Shown here: positions 1 through 7,291 of the stretch, one piece after another | How the letters are laid out: each line of letters begins with the position of its first letter | Position numbering within the stretch: the stretch's first letter is position 1 | Assembly (NCBI GenBank): GCA_023266715.1 | Contig: JAHFPK010000024.1 | Location: 1 to 17,246 of the forward strand | Length of the DNA: 17,246 bases | Direction of reading: 5' to 3' | From: Hyphomicrobiales bacterium | GTDB taxonomy: Bacteria > Pseudomonadota > Alphaproteobacteria > Rhizobiales > Aestuariivirgaceae | Translations under genes and position numbers: made by a program | Notes under the pieces: model-generated | What the model saw: the letters and a program-made list of their open reading frames with translations, nothing else | The model's database searches: none | Told to the model about the DNA's origin: nothing

Positions 1-41
1 TCCTTCTTTCGGGTGAGCGTGTTGTAAAGGCGTAAAGTCAT
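1..41 (-). CDS. cysS: Cysteinyl-tRNA synthetase, N-terminal fragment (cut by window edge)
   Basis: Only the first 13 complete codons are present, reading leftwards from an ATG at 41-39. They translate to MTLRLYNTLTRKK, which closely matches the conserved opening of bacterial CysRS, where the strand leading into the catalytic Rossmann domain has the form LRLYNTLTR(K/R)KE. A GGAAA lies a few bases upstream of the ATG on the minus strand as a plausible ribosome binding site. The enzyme would charge tRNA-Cys with cysteine in the cytoplasm. None of the catalytic motifs (HIGH, KMSKS, zinc ligands) falls inside the window, so the call rests on the N-terminal signature alone. Confidence 0.8.
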   Translation of the reverse strand, partial: MTLRLYNTLTRKK

Positions 42-140
42 TGTTTTTCCACGGGTTTCGGCCGGCCCGGGAAACGCTTTAAGATGAATTTAAGTCAAGC
101 GGCGCCCTGCCAGCAGTTTTTCAACTAGCAAATAATAATT

Positions 141-162
141 ATGCCGCAAATGTTAACGGCAT
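141..162. repeat. Short inverted repeat in the cysS/EamA divergent intergenic region
   Basis: ATGCCG at 141-146 and CGGCAT at 157-162 form a perfect 6-bp inverted repeat around a 10-base AT-rich spacer containing GTTAAC. It lies between the divergently read cysS (-) and EamA transporter (+) genes, so it could be a protein-binding site. A 6-bp palindrome can arise by chance. The rest of 42-295 shows no convincing gene: short ORFs exist on both strands (125-244 minus, 161-286 plus) but none has a recognisable product. Confidence 0.25.
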
Positions 163-295
163 GTTGGGGGGCGATGTTCATGGCGCGCACCATGATGGAA
201 AGGCCCAATTTCGTCAAGCCCATCGCTTGAAGCAGGGTTGCCATGAGGTTTACGGCCCTTCCGGCTGGGCCCCCGCAATTCTATGACTGCGGCCC

Positions 296-1189
296 ATGAC
301 TTTACTTGAACAAAAGCAGCACCGGCTGGGCCTTATCCTTGTGGCCTGCGCCGCGCTCGCCTGGTCATCGGCCGGCTTTTTTACCCGCCTCATCCCCAAT
401 GACCTGATGACCATGCTGTTCTGGCGCGGGCTGTTTTCGGGCAGTGGGGTTATGCTTTTCTTCTTCGTTTCGGAAGGCCGCAATGCCTTGGGCATTTTGG
501 CCGGGTTGCGCTGGCCGGCCCTGGCGGTGGCCTGCCTTTCATCGCTGGGCATGATTACGGGCATTGGCGCGCTGCGCTACACCAGCGTGGCGGATGCCAT
601 GGTGATCTACGCCACGGTTCCTTTTGTCACCGCAGGGCTTGCCTACTTGTTCATCGGCGAGAGACCGAGCAGGTCCACGCTGATTGCCAGCGCGGTCGCC
701 CTTGCAGGCGTTACGATCATGCTGGTGGGCTCGCCCTGGGGCGGCGGCATGTTCGGCAAATTCCTGGCGGCACTCATGTCGCTGGCGATGGCGAGCTTCA
801 CCGTGGTCATGCGCAAGCACCGCGAGGTTGCCATGCTTCCCGCCATGGGCGCTTCCGCCTGGATCACGTCATTTGTCTGCTTCTGGTTTGCCTCGACACT
901 TTCAGTCTCACCCTATGAGCTTGGACTCATTGCCCTGTTCGGCGTGGTGCAGAATGCGGCGGGACTGATCTTCTATGCCCATGGTTCGCGCCGTGTGCCG
1001 GCGGCGGAAGCCACGCTCATCGCAGCACTCGAGGTTCCGCTCACGCCCTTTTGGGTGCTGGTCTTCATGAACGAAGTGCCAAGCGTTCCAACGCTCATTG
1101 GCGGCGCGGTTGTGCTGGTAGCGCTGTTCTCGCATATTCTGGGCGAGTTCCGGCGCTCAGATATGCAGCCATTTCAAGCCACGCCTTGA
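296..1189 (+). CDS. EamA/DMT-superfamily transporter (RhaT/YdcZ-like exporter)
   Basis: This 297-residue protein is almost wholly hydrophobic, with about ten predicted membrane helices in two tandem five-helix EamA units. The first unit spans roughly residues 12-145 and has the typical WSSAGFFTR opening (23-31), the ALRYTSVADA segment (92-101) and a FIGERPS end (119-125). The second unit, about 153-283, repeats this with GSRRVPAAEATLIAALEVP (230-248) and a short helix-loop-helix close. Length is normal for the family. Members export amino acids, nucleosides or other small metabolites across the inner membrane, but the substrate cannot be read from sequence. The 3' end overlaps the convergent GST gene by 16 bases. 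The ATG at 296 lacks a clear Shine-Dalgarno, so the exact start is less certain than the gene. Confidence 0.88.
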   Translation: MTLLEQKQHRLGLILVACAALAWSSAGFFTRLIPNDLMTMLFWRGLFSGSGVMLFFFVSEGRNALGILAGLRWPALAVACLSSLGMITGIGALRYTSVADAMVIYATVPFVTAGLAYLFIGERPSRSTLIASAVALAGVTIMLVGSPWGGGMFGKFLAALMSLAMASFTVVMRKHREVAMLPAMGASAWITSFVCFWFASTLSVSPYELGLIALFGVVQNAAGLIFYAHGSRRVPAAEATLIAALEVPLTPFWVLVFMNEVPSVPTLIGGAVVLVALFSHILGEFRRSDMQPFQATP

Positions 1190-1866
1190 GCCGTTTGCCC
1201 GAAGAGAATTTTCCGTTCCGCATCGGTCATCGGTTTTGAATAGGACGGGGCCGCACCCTCATAGGCTTTCAGCACGGCGGGGCGTTCAGCGATATTATCA
1301 AACCAGCGCTTCAGATGCGGGAAGGCTTCAATATCCTGCCTGTGGCGCTTATGAGGAACAATCCATGGATAGCAGGCCATGTCGACAATGGAATAATCGC
1401 CCGCAATGAACTCACGGTCTGCGAGGCGCTTGTTCAACACGCCATAAAGCCTGTTGGTTTCATTGGTATAGCGCTCAATGGCATAGGGCAGTTTATCCAG
1501 CGCGTAGTTGTTGAAGTGGCCATTTTGTCCGGCCATGGGACCAAGATTGGCCATCTGCCAGAACAACCATTGCAAAACCTCGGCGCGACCGCGAATGTCT
1601 GCTGGAATGAAGCGCCCGATCTTCTCGGCGAGATAAAGCAGAATGGCGCCGGATTCAAACAGCGAGATTGGGGCACCACCACCCTTGGGCGCTTGGTCCA
1701 CAATCGCCGGGATACGGTTGTTGGGGGAAATTTTCAGGAACTCTGGCTTGAACTGGTCACCCTTGCCGATGTCGACGCGGTGCAGGTTGTAGGGAAGGCC
1801 TGTTTCCTCAAGGAAAATCGTGATTTTGCGGCCGTTGGGGGTGCCCCAGTAATAAAGATCGATCAT
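1174..1866 (-). CDS. yfcG: Glutathione S-transferase, Nu-class (YfcG/YghU-like) disulfide reductase
   Basis: The 230-residue protein starts with a thioredoxin-fold domain (about 1-88) followed by an all-helical GST C-terminal domain (about 92-210). Its N-terminus, MIDLYYWGTPNGRKITIFLE, matches E. coli YfcG. It keeps the Thr9 and Asn11 of the TPNG loop that contact glutathione in that family, the SPNNRIPAIVD segment with the cis-proline (48-58), and LFESGAILLYLAE (69-81). Nu-class enzymes bind two glutathiones and act mainly as GSH-dependent disulfide-bond or peroxide reductases rather than conjugating transferases. A GGAAGG at 1874-1879 sits seven bases before the start. It is transcribed alone; its upstream palindrome suggests dedicated regulation. 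The 3' end runs 16 bases into the opposing EamA gene. Confidence 0.9.
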   Translation of the reverse strand: MIDLYYWGTPNGRKITIFLEETGLPYNLHRVDIGKGDQFKPEFLKISPNNRIPAIVDQAPKGGGAPISLFESGAILLYLAEKIGRFIPADIRGRAEVLQWLFWQMANLGPMAGQNGHFNNYALDKLPYAIERYTNETNRLYGVLNKRLADREFIAGDYSIVDMACYPWIVPHKRHRQDIEAFPHLKRWFDNIAERPAVLKAYEGAAPSYSKPMTDAERKILFGQTAQGVA

Positions 1867-1881
1867 CGCAGGCCCTTCCTG

Positions 1882-1906
1882 TTTTGTAACCCCAATTATT
1901 ACAAAA
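1882..1906. promoter_or_regulatory. Perfect 8-bp palindrome, candidate operator of the GST gene
   Basis: TTTTGTAA at 1882-1889 and TTACAAAA at 1899-1906 are exact reverse complements separated by 9 bases. The 25-base site begins 16 bases upstream of the GST start codon and overlaps the candidate -10 box (1904-1909), the position expected for a repressor or redox-responsive regulator. The arms also fit a loose TGTAA-N-TTACA pattern used by several winged-helix regulators. The regulator is unknown and no regulator gene lies alongside. Confidence 0.5.
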
Positions 1907-1931
1907 TTAGGCTTTGCTGCCGGTAAATCAA
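1904..1931 (-). promoter_or_regulatory. Candidate sigma70-type promoter for the GST gene
   Basis: On the minus strand, TTGATT (1931-1926) and TAATTT (1909-1904) are separated by 16 bases, about 37 bases before the start codon. Both hexamers are reasonable matches to the -35 and -10 consensus, and the -10 shares six bases with the palindrome at 1882-1906. Spacing is one base short of optimal, so this is a candidate only. Confidence 0.4.
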
Positions 1932-1947
1932 GGCCGGTCGAATGATT

Positions 1948-3345
1948 CTATTCTGCTGCTTCCATGGACTCGTCGTCATCCACGCGAGGACGGGACGCCA
2001 TTTCCTTTTTCAGCTCTTCCGCCACAAGGAACGAGAGTTCCAGGGCCTGGGCCGCGTTGAGGCGCGGATCGCAGAAGGTATGGTAGCGGTCGTTGAGGTC
2101 TTCATCGCGAAGGGCGCGCAAGCCGCCGGTGCATTCGGTCACATCCTTGCCGGTCATCTCGACGTGAACACCGCCGGCGTGAGTGCCTTCCGCCTGATGA
2201 ATGGCCATGAAGCGGCGCACTTCGGTCATGATGGCTTCGAAAGGCCTCGTCTTGTAGCCCGATGTCGCTTTGATCGTATTGCCATGCATGGGATCACAGG
2301 ACCACACCACAACACGGCCTTCGCGTTTCACCGCACGGATGAGCTCTGGCAGATGTTTATCGACCTTGTCGGCGCCGAAGCGCGCAATGAGGGTCAAGCG
2401 CCCCGGTTCATTGTCCGGATTCAGGATATCGATGAGCTGAATGAGTTCATCAGCCTTCAACGACGGACCGCATTTGAGGCCAATCGGATTTTTAATGCCG
2501 CGGCAGAATTCAACATGGGCATGGTCGGGCTGGCGGGTACGGTCACCAATCCACAGCATGTGGCCAGATGTTGCATACCAGTCACCGCTGGTGGAGTCGA
2601 CGCGCGTCATCGCCTGCTCGAAGCCTAGCAGCAAGGATTCATGACTGGTGAAAAAATCGGTCTGGCGCAGTTGCGGGGCTGTATCGGCATTGATGCCACA
2701 GGCCCGCATGAAGCCCAGAGCCTCGGTGATGCGGTCGGCCAATTCCTGGTAGCGCTCGAAGGCTGGCGAATCCTTCAGGGTGCCAAGGGTCCACTTATGG
2801 ACATGTTCAAGATTGGCATAACCGCCCTGGGCAAAGGCGCGGAGCAAATTGAGGGTCGCGGCCGATTGGCGATAGGCCATGATCTGGCGTTCGGGATCGG
2901 GCTTGCGGCCTTCAACCGTTACCTCTGAATCATTGATAATGTCACCGCGATAAATCGGGTATTCAACGCCGTTGATCTTCTCGGTAGGCGAAGAACGTGG
3001 CTTGGCAAACTGACCGGCAATGCGGCCCACTTTCACCACGGGCTGGCCGCCGGCAAAGGTCATGACCACGGACATCTGGAGGAAAACGCGGAAGAAATCG
3101 CGGATGTTGTCGGCGGAATGCTCGGCAAAGCTCTCGGCGCAGTCGCCGCCCTGCAGCAGGAAGGCCCTGCCCTCGGCCACGCGCGCCAATTTGCGCTTCA
3201 GCTTGCGCGCCTCACCTGCAAAAACCAGGGGTGGAAAGCCAGCTAGGCGCTTTTCCACGACCGCAAGTTTCGCGGCATCGGCATAGTCCGGCACCTGCAC
3301 AACGGGGAATTTCCGCCAGCTATCAGGTGTCCAATTGGTCAACAT
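1948..3345 (-). CDS. aroG: 3-deoxy-7-phosphoheptulonate (DAHP) synthase, class II
   Basis: This 465-residue enzyme condenses phosphoenolpyruvate and erythrose 4-phosphate, the first step of the shikimate pathway. It is the class II (plant/Mycobacterium-type) form, recognisable from NWTPDSWR near the N-terminus. The metal-ligand set is intact: Cys69 (in GGDCAES), His354 (in DPMHGNT), Glu396 (in HVEMTGKD) and Asp426 (in CDPRLN). The phosphate-binding segments GPSLKADE (293-300) and ARFGADKV (321-328) are also present. Length fits the family. GGAG lies 8 bases before the ATG. The gene follows xseA and DUF2093 on the same strand but is set apart by a 132-base leader, so it probably has its own promoter. 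The symbol follows M. tuberculosis usage; aroF is also used for this class. Confidence 0.95.
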   Translation of the reverse strand: MLTNWTPDSWRKFPVVQVPDYADAAKLAVVEKRLAGFPPLVFAGEARKLKRKLARVAEGRAFLLQGGDCAESFAEHSADNIRDFFRVFLQMSVVMTFAGGQPVVKVGRIAGQFAKPRSSPTEKINGVEYPIYRGDIINDSEVTVEGRKPDPERQIMAYRQSAATLNLLRAFAQGGYANLEHVHKWTLGTLKDSPAFERYQELADRITEALGFMRACGINADTAPQLRQTDFFTSHESLLLGFEQAMTRVDSTSGDWYATSGHMLWIGDRTRQPDHAHVEFCRGIKNPIGLKCGPSLKADELIQLIDILNPDNEPGRLTLIARFGADKVDKHLPELIRAVKREGRVVVWSCDPMHGNTIKATSGYKTRPFEAIMTEVRRFMAIHQAEGTHAGGVHVEMTGKDVTECTGGLRALRDEDLNDRYHTFCDPRLNAAQALELSFLVAEELKKEMASRPRVDDDESMEAAE

Positions 3346-3477
3346 CTTACTAACTCCAAATACAAAGGAAGCGGCTTATACACACAACTTCGTTGCTGTT
3401 CTAGTAATACTACAGGCGGCAACGGAGCGTTAATCAAACGTTTTATCATATAAATTGGGGCCGTGGGGGCGATCTTT
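3346..3477 (-). promoter_or_regulatory. Leader/promoter region of the DAHP synthase gene
   Basis: This 132-base gap is AT-richer than its surroundings. On the minus strand a TTGATT (3437-3432) and TGTAGT (3414-3409) are 17 bases apart and could form a promoter. A 6-bp inverted repeat (GCAACG 3419-3424 with CGTTGC 3391-3396) flanks that -10, and an alternative 4-bp hairpin (CAAC 3385-3388 with GTTG 3392-3395) would compete with it. An open frame through this region ends by overlapping the DAHP synthase start, but it is rich in rare codons (GTA, CTA, TTA, ATA) and has no aromatic run typical of an attenuator peptide. No clear terminator is seen. Confidence 0.35.
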
Positions 3478-3693
3478 TTAAAGCCTCGCCAGAAACTCGC
3501 TAAATGAGATTTCGGCAGAACCAAAGGCCATTTGCCGCTCAACATCCCAGTATTTGAGGTTTTCCAGCCTTATGGGGTCGCCGGAAACGCTGCAGCGGAC
3601 ATAATCGCCCTCTTTCAAAACCTGAAAATCAGAGTTCAGGTATTTCAACTTCGCCTCGCGCTGCTTAGGCAAATTGGGGTCCAAATAATTCAT
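3478..3693 (-). CDS. DUF2093 family small protein
   Basis: A 71-residue protein of unknown function. It carries the alphaproteobacterial DUF2093 signature: REAKLKYLNSDFQVLKEGDYVRC (12-34), then SGDPIRLENLKYWDVERQ (37-54). It has no signal peptide or membrane segment and only one cysteine (Cys34), so a classical zinc ribbon is unlikely; a compact cytoplasmic beta-fold is the most that can be guessed. It starts 13 bases after the xseA stop on the same strand, which suggests cotranscription and perhaps a link to DNA repair. From memory the xseA-DUF2093 pairing recurs in rhizobial genomes, but no biochemical role is known to me. Confidence 0.85.
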   Translation of the reverse strand: MNYLDPNLPKQREAKLKYLNSDFQVLKEGDYVRCSVSGDPIRLENLKYWDVERQMAFGSAEISFSEFLARL

Positions 3694-3706
3694 CGCGCAT
3701 CCTGTT

Positions 3707-5107
3707 TCAAAAAAGTTCGCCCTGCCCGGTTCTCTTTCGGGCTGTCACATCCAATTTGTCATCGGCAAATTGAATTTTCAAGGCTTGACCGGGGCTGACG
3801 GCCGCGGCGCGTTTGACGGGCTGGTCTTTTGCATCGAGCACGATGGCAAACCCGCGTGCCAACACCGATGTGTAGTTCAACGCGGCAAAGAGCTTCGCTT
3901 CGGCGGAAAGCCTGTCCTTGAAGGATTGAAGCGCACGGGAAATAGCGCGATTTTTGCGAAGGGTTGCGTCAAACAAACGACGTTTCAATTCTTCCTGCTT
4001 TTGCACAATGGGCCGAAGTGAAAGCCCGCCTGAGATCTTTGCCAGATCGACCCGATGGTGCTGAACATTGGCGCGCAGGGCCTGAGGCAGTCTCGCTGCA
4101 ACCGTATCAAAGCGCTGGCGCACGAGAGCCAGAAATTCATCGGGCTTTGGCAGGGCACGGGCGGCAGAGCGAAGCCTGGTTTGGCGCTCGTCGAAATAGC
4201 GCGCGATGCCGCGTAACTGCCGCGCATTGAGTGAGGCCAATTCAGCGAGAAGATCGGCGCGGACGGGAACGGCTCTTTCAGCCGCGGCTGATGGTGTAGG
4301 CGCCCGGTGATCGGAAACGAGATCAATCAGGGTCGTATCAGTTTCATGGCCCACGGCGGAAATGACAGGTATCTTGCTTTCGGCAACGGCGCGCACCACA
4401 ATTTCCTCGTTGAAGCCCCAGAGGTCCTCTAGGGAGCCACCGCCACGCGCTACGATGAGCAAATCGGGCGGATTTGCCATGGCATTGAAGCCGCGGATGG
4501 CAGTAGCCACTTCCACTGCCGACGTTTCGCCCTGCACCCGCACGGGCCAGACAAGGACATGCCTGGGAAAACGATCACTGAGCCGGTGCAGGATATCGCG
4601 GATGACGGCGCCCGTTGGCGAGGTTACCACACCAATCATTTTCGGCAGGTATGGAAGCGTCTTCTTGCGGGCGGCATCGAACAAGCCTTCAGCAGCCAGT
4701 TTGCGTTTGCGTTCTTCCAGCAAGGCCATGAGCGCGCCAACGCCGGCCGGCTCGATGTTTTCAATGACGATCTGGTAGTTGGATTTGCCGGGATATGAAG
4801 TGATCTTGCCGGTTGCGACGACTTCCAGCCCTTCCTGCATCTTGGCGCGCAGTCTGGAAAAATTGCCGCGCCAGATCACGGCGTCTAGTTTGGCGCCCTC
4901 GTCCTTGATGGAGAAATAGCAGTGGCCGGAGGAATGGGGTCCACGGTAGCCCGAAATTTCACCACGCACCCGCACATGCCCGAAGGTTTCCTCCAGGGTT
5001 TTTTTCAGGGCATGGGAAATCTCGGTAACCGAATATTCGCCAATATTGGGCTTTGCAGGCTCAATAAGTTCGCCGGTTTCGGGGTTATAGGGCCAATCGG
5101 TTGACAT
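3707..5107 (-). CDS. xseA: Exodeoxyribonuclease VII large subunit
   Basis: XseA, with several small XseB subunits (not encoded here), degrades single-stranded DNA in both directions. The 466-residue form starting MSTDWPYNPE has an N-terminal OB-fold (about 24-121, with VRGEISG and HCYFSIKDE) followed by the catalytic domain. Conserved blocks are VTSPTGAVIRD (161-171), ARGGGSLEDLWGFN (220-233) and GHETDTTLIDLVSDHRAPTP (253-272). A helical coiled region follows, then the usual C-terminal segment with LARGFAIV. The frame stays open 42 codons further upstream (to 5233), but that extension lacks family similarity and would overlap the divergent purD by 56 bases, so 5107 is preferred. The 70-base gap to purD must hold both divergent promoters. 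Confidence 0.93.
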   Translation of the reverse strand: MSTDWPYNPETGELIEPAKPNIGEYSVTEISHALKKTLEETFGHVRVRGEISGYRGPHSSGHCYFSIKDEGAKLDAVIWRGNFSRLRAKMQEGLEVVATGKITSYPGKSNYQIVIENIEPAGVGALMALLEERKRKLAAEGLFDAARKKTLPYLPKMIGVVTSPTGAVIRDILHRLSDRFPRHVLVWPVRVQGETSAVEVATAIRGFNAMANPPDLLIVARGGGSLEDLWGFNEEIVVRAVAESKIPVISAVGHETDTTLIDLVSDHRAPTPSAAAERAVPVRADLLAELASLNARQLRGIARYFDERQTRLRSAARALPKPDEFLALVRQRFDTVAARLPQALRANVQHHRVDLAKISGGLSLRPIVQKQEELKRRLFDATLRKNRAISRALQSFKDRLSAEAKLFAALNYTSVLARGFAIVLDAKDQPVKRAAAVSPGQALKIQFADDKLDVTARKRTGQGELF

Positions 5108-5177
5108 CGCACCAGTTTCGCTTTGATTCCGGCCTATCAAATGCGAGAAGGCGGGGAAAGGCAAGGATCGAGTTGAA

Positions 5178-6434
5178 ATGAACGTACTTTTGATTGGTTC
5201 GGGAGGTCGCGAACACGCGCTGGCCTGGGCCATATCGGCCAGCCCGCTTTTGTCGAAACTCTATTGCGCACAGGGCAATCCCGGCATCTCGCAAGTTGCT
5301 GAACTTGCCGCCATTGATATTGCCAGCCATGCGGCAGTGATTGAATTCTGCAAGGCTCACGCAATCAATTTTGTCGTCGTTGGCCCCGAAGCGCCTTTGG
5401 TGGCCGGGTTGGTGGACGATCTCAAAGCGGCCGGCATCAAGGCGTTTGGGCCCTCAAAATTTGCCGCCCAATTGGAAGGCTCCAAGGGCTTCACCAAGGA
5501 CATCTGCGCAAAGTACAATATCCCAACCGCCGCTTATGGGCGCTTCACGGATTTGGGGAAAGCGCGTGCCTATCTCGCCAAACATGGTGCTCCCATTGTG
5601 ATCAAGGCTGATGGTCTGGCTGCCGGCAAAGGGGTGACCGTTGCCACGACATTGGAAGAAGCCTTAGCCGCACTTAACGATATTTTTTCTGGTCGCTTCG
5701 GCGAAGCGGAATGCGTGATTGAAGAATTTCTGGAAGGCGAGGAAGCGAGTTTCTTTGTTTTGTCAGATGGCGTGCACACCTTGCCGCTGGCCACGGCACA
5801 GGATCACAAGCGCGTGGGCGACGGCGATACGGGGCCGAACACGGGCGGCATGGGAGCCTATTCCCCTGCCCCTTGTATGACGGAAGCCCTATGTGCCGAG
5901 GTGCTAGAAAAAATTGTGCGGCCCACGGTCGCGGCGCTTTGCGATATGGGCCACCCCTATGTGGGTGTGATTTATGCCGGATTGATCCTCACCAAGCACG
6001 GTCCCAAGCTCATCGAATACAACGCGCGTTTTGGCGATCCGGAAACGCAGGTTCTCATGCTGCGTCTGCGCGATGATCTGTTGACGTTGCTTTTGGCCAC
6101 GGTGGATGGAACGCTTGATAAGATGTCAGTGCGTTGGCGCAATGAATTTGCACTCACCGTTGTCATGGCGGCAAAGGGCTATCCCGGCGATTACGTGAGG
6201 GGCACTGAAATCAAGGGTCTCGAGCAAAACTTCGGCGAAGACGTTCAGGTTTTCCATGCGGGCACGACATTAAAAAATGGAAAGCTTATGGCCAATGGGG
6301 GGCGCGTGCTGAATGTCACGGCCCTTGGCAAAACCGCCAGGGACGCACAAATAGGAGCATATGCTGCAGTTAATAAAATTGACTGGCCGGACGGCTTTTG
6401 CCGTAAAGATATCGGCTGGCGAGCCATAGGCTGA
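5178..6434 (+). CDS. purD: Phosphoribosylamine-glycine ligase (GAR synthetase)
   Basis: PurD makes glycinamide ribonucleotide from phosphoribosylamine, glycine and ATP, the second step of purine synthesis. The 418-residue protein has the full domain order: N-terminal domain with MNVLLIGSGGREHALAW (1-17) and VVVGPEAPLVAGL (67-79), ATP-grasp with IKADGLAAGKGVTVA (142-156), HKRVGDGDTGPNTGGMGAY (210-228) and YNARFGDPETQ (281-291), then the C-terminal domain. The ATP-grasp signature residues are intact. An AAGGA ends about 10 bases before the ATG. It diverges from xseA and is followed after only 5 bases by the patatin-like gene, so the two probably share one message. Confidence 0.96.
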   Translation: MNVLLIGSGGREHALAWAISASPLLSKLYCAQGNPGISQVAELAAIDIASHAAVIEFCKAHAINFVVVGPEAPLVAGLVDDLKAAGIKAFGPSKFAAQLEGSKGFTKDICAKYNIPTAAYGRFTDLGKARAYLAKHGAPIVIKADGLAAGKGVTVATTLEEALAALNDIFSGRFGEAECVIEEFLEGEEASFFVLSDGVHTLPLATAQDHKRVGDGDTGPNTGGMGAYSPAPCMTEALCAEVLEKIVRPTVAALCDMGHPYVGVIYAGLILTKHGPKLIEYNARFGDPETQVLMLRLRDDLLTLLLATVDGTLDKMSVRWRNEFALTVVMAAKGYPGDYVRGTEIKGLEQNFGEDVQVFHAGTTLKNGKLMANGGRVLNVTALGKTARDAQIGAYAAVNKIDWPDGFCRKDIGWRAIG

Positions 6435-6439
6435 TAAAA

Positions 6440-7291
6440 ATGAGTGAGTCTAAAATTGGTTTGGCCCTTGGTGGTGGCGGTGCGCGGGGCCTGGCCCATA
6501 TTCCCATGCTGGAAGTTTTTGATGAATTAGGGCTGAAGCCTGCCATGATTGCGGGTTGCAGCATGGGGGCGTTAGTGGGGGCTGCCTATGCCTGCGGCAT
6601 GAGCGCCAAAGACATGCGGGTGCAGGCAGAAAAAATCCTTGGAAATCGATTGGGTGCAGCGCGTTACGTGTTTGGCACACGCGGATCTAAAATCGGTGAC
6701 ATTTTTTCTCTCCGGGGCTTGCTGTCCCTGCATCTCTACGGTGAAAAACTGGTAGATTTAGCACTGCCTGATTCATTGCCAAAAAATATCGAGGACACGC
6801 AAATTCCCTTGCGCATCATCGCCACGGATTTTGAGCGCATGGAGGAGCGGGTCATATCACAAGGCAGCATCGTGCAAGCGGTGGCGGCGTCAATCGCTAT
6901 TCCCGGCCTCATTGTAGGACCAAGAATCGAGGGCCACATTCATGTGGATGGCGGCGTCACCAACCCGGTTCCCTTCAACCATGTGCGTTCCGGCATGGAT
7001 ATTGTGGTCGCCATTGATGTGACCGGAAAACCCCGGGCCCTGGCGCGCAAGCATCCCTCCAACATGGAGCTGGCGGTCGGCTCCATGCTCATCATGTTCA
7101 ACCAGCTAGCCGAGCTCCGACGAGCTGTGGCACCGCCCGATATTTATATTCGGCCGGAAGTCGAGCATTTTGGGTCACGGGAGTTCTTCAAACCGCGGGA
7201 GATTCTTGAGGCGGCCACCGCAAGCAAGGATAAACTCAAACGCGCGCTGGAATTGCGGTTGAATTCCACGCCTCATTATGACCGGACTTGA
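6440..7291 (+). CDS. Patatin-like phospholipase / RssA-type serine hydrolase
   Basis: A 283-residue cytoplasmic protein of the PNPLA family, closest in layout to RssA/YchK-type lipid acyl hydrolases. The oxyanion-hole loop GGGGARG is at 11-17, the nucleophile elbow GCSMG has Ser41, and the catalytic-dyad Asp170 lies in VDGG (169-172). All three are intact, so it is probably active; substrate is unknown. The start is 5 bases after the purD stop, suggesting translational coupling. The final residues (YDRT) and the stop codon are encoded by the left hairpin of the repeat at 7278-7343, so the original C-terminus may have been different. No signal peptide or membrane helix is seen. Confidence 0.9.
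   Translation: MSESKIGLALGGGGARGLAHIPMLEVFDELGLKPAMIAGCSMGALVGAAYACGMSAKDMRVQAEKILGNRLGAARYVFGTRGSKIGDIFSLRGLLSLHLYGEKLVDLALPDSLPKNIEDTQIPLRIIATDFERMEERVISQGSIVQAVAASIAIPGLIVGPRIEGHIHVDGGVTNPVPFNHVRSGMDIVVAIDVTGKPRALARKHPSNMELAVGSMLIMFNQLAELRRAVAPPDIYIRPEVEHFGSREFFKPREILEAATASKDKLKRALELRLNSTPHYDRT

Noticed and set aside
125..244. 39-codon minus-strand ORF upstream of cysS
   Set aside because: Short, no recognised homology, weak ribosome binding site, and competing ORFs exist on the other strand; not enough to call a gene.
1315..1926. 203-codon plus-strand ORF opposite the GST gene
   Set aside because: Antisense shadow of a well-conserved GST; no independent family match or ribosome binding site of note.
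1942..2628. 228-codon plus-strand ORF opposite the DAHP synthase gene
   Set aside because: It is a mirror frame of a clearly conserved enzyme gene and its product has no recognisable domain.
3339..3545. 68-codon frame spanning the DUF2093 end and DAHP synthase leader, with a stop overlapping the synthase start
   Set aside because: Half of it is antiframe to DUF2093 and the rest is dominated by rare codons; no family resemblance. Kept only as a note in the leader finding.
5108..5233. 42-codon upstream extension of xseA
   Set aside because: It overlaps the divergent purD coding region by 56 bases and does not resemble XseA N-termini; the Met at 5107 gives the family-typical protein.
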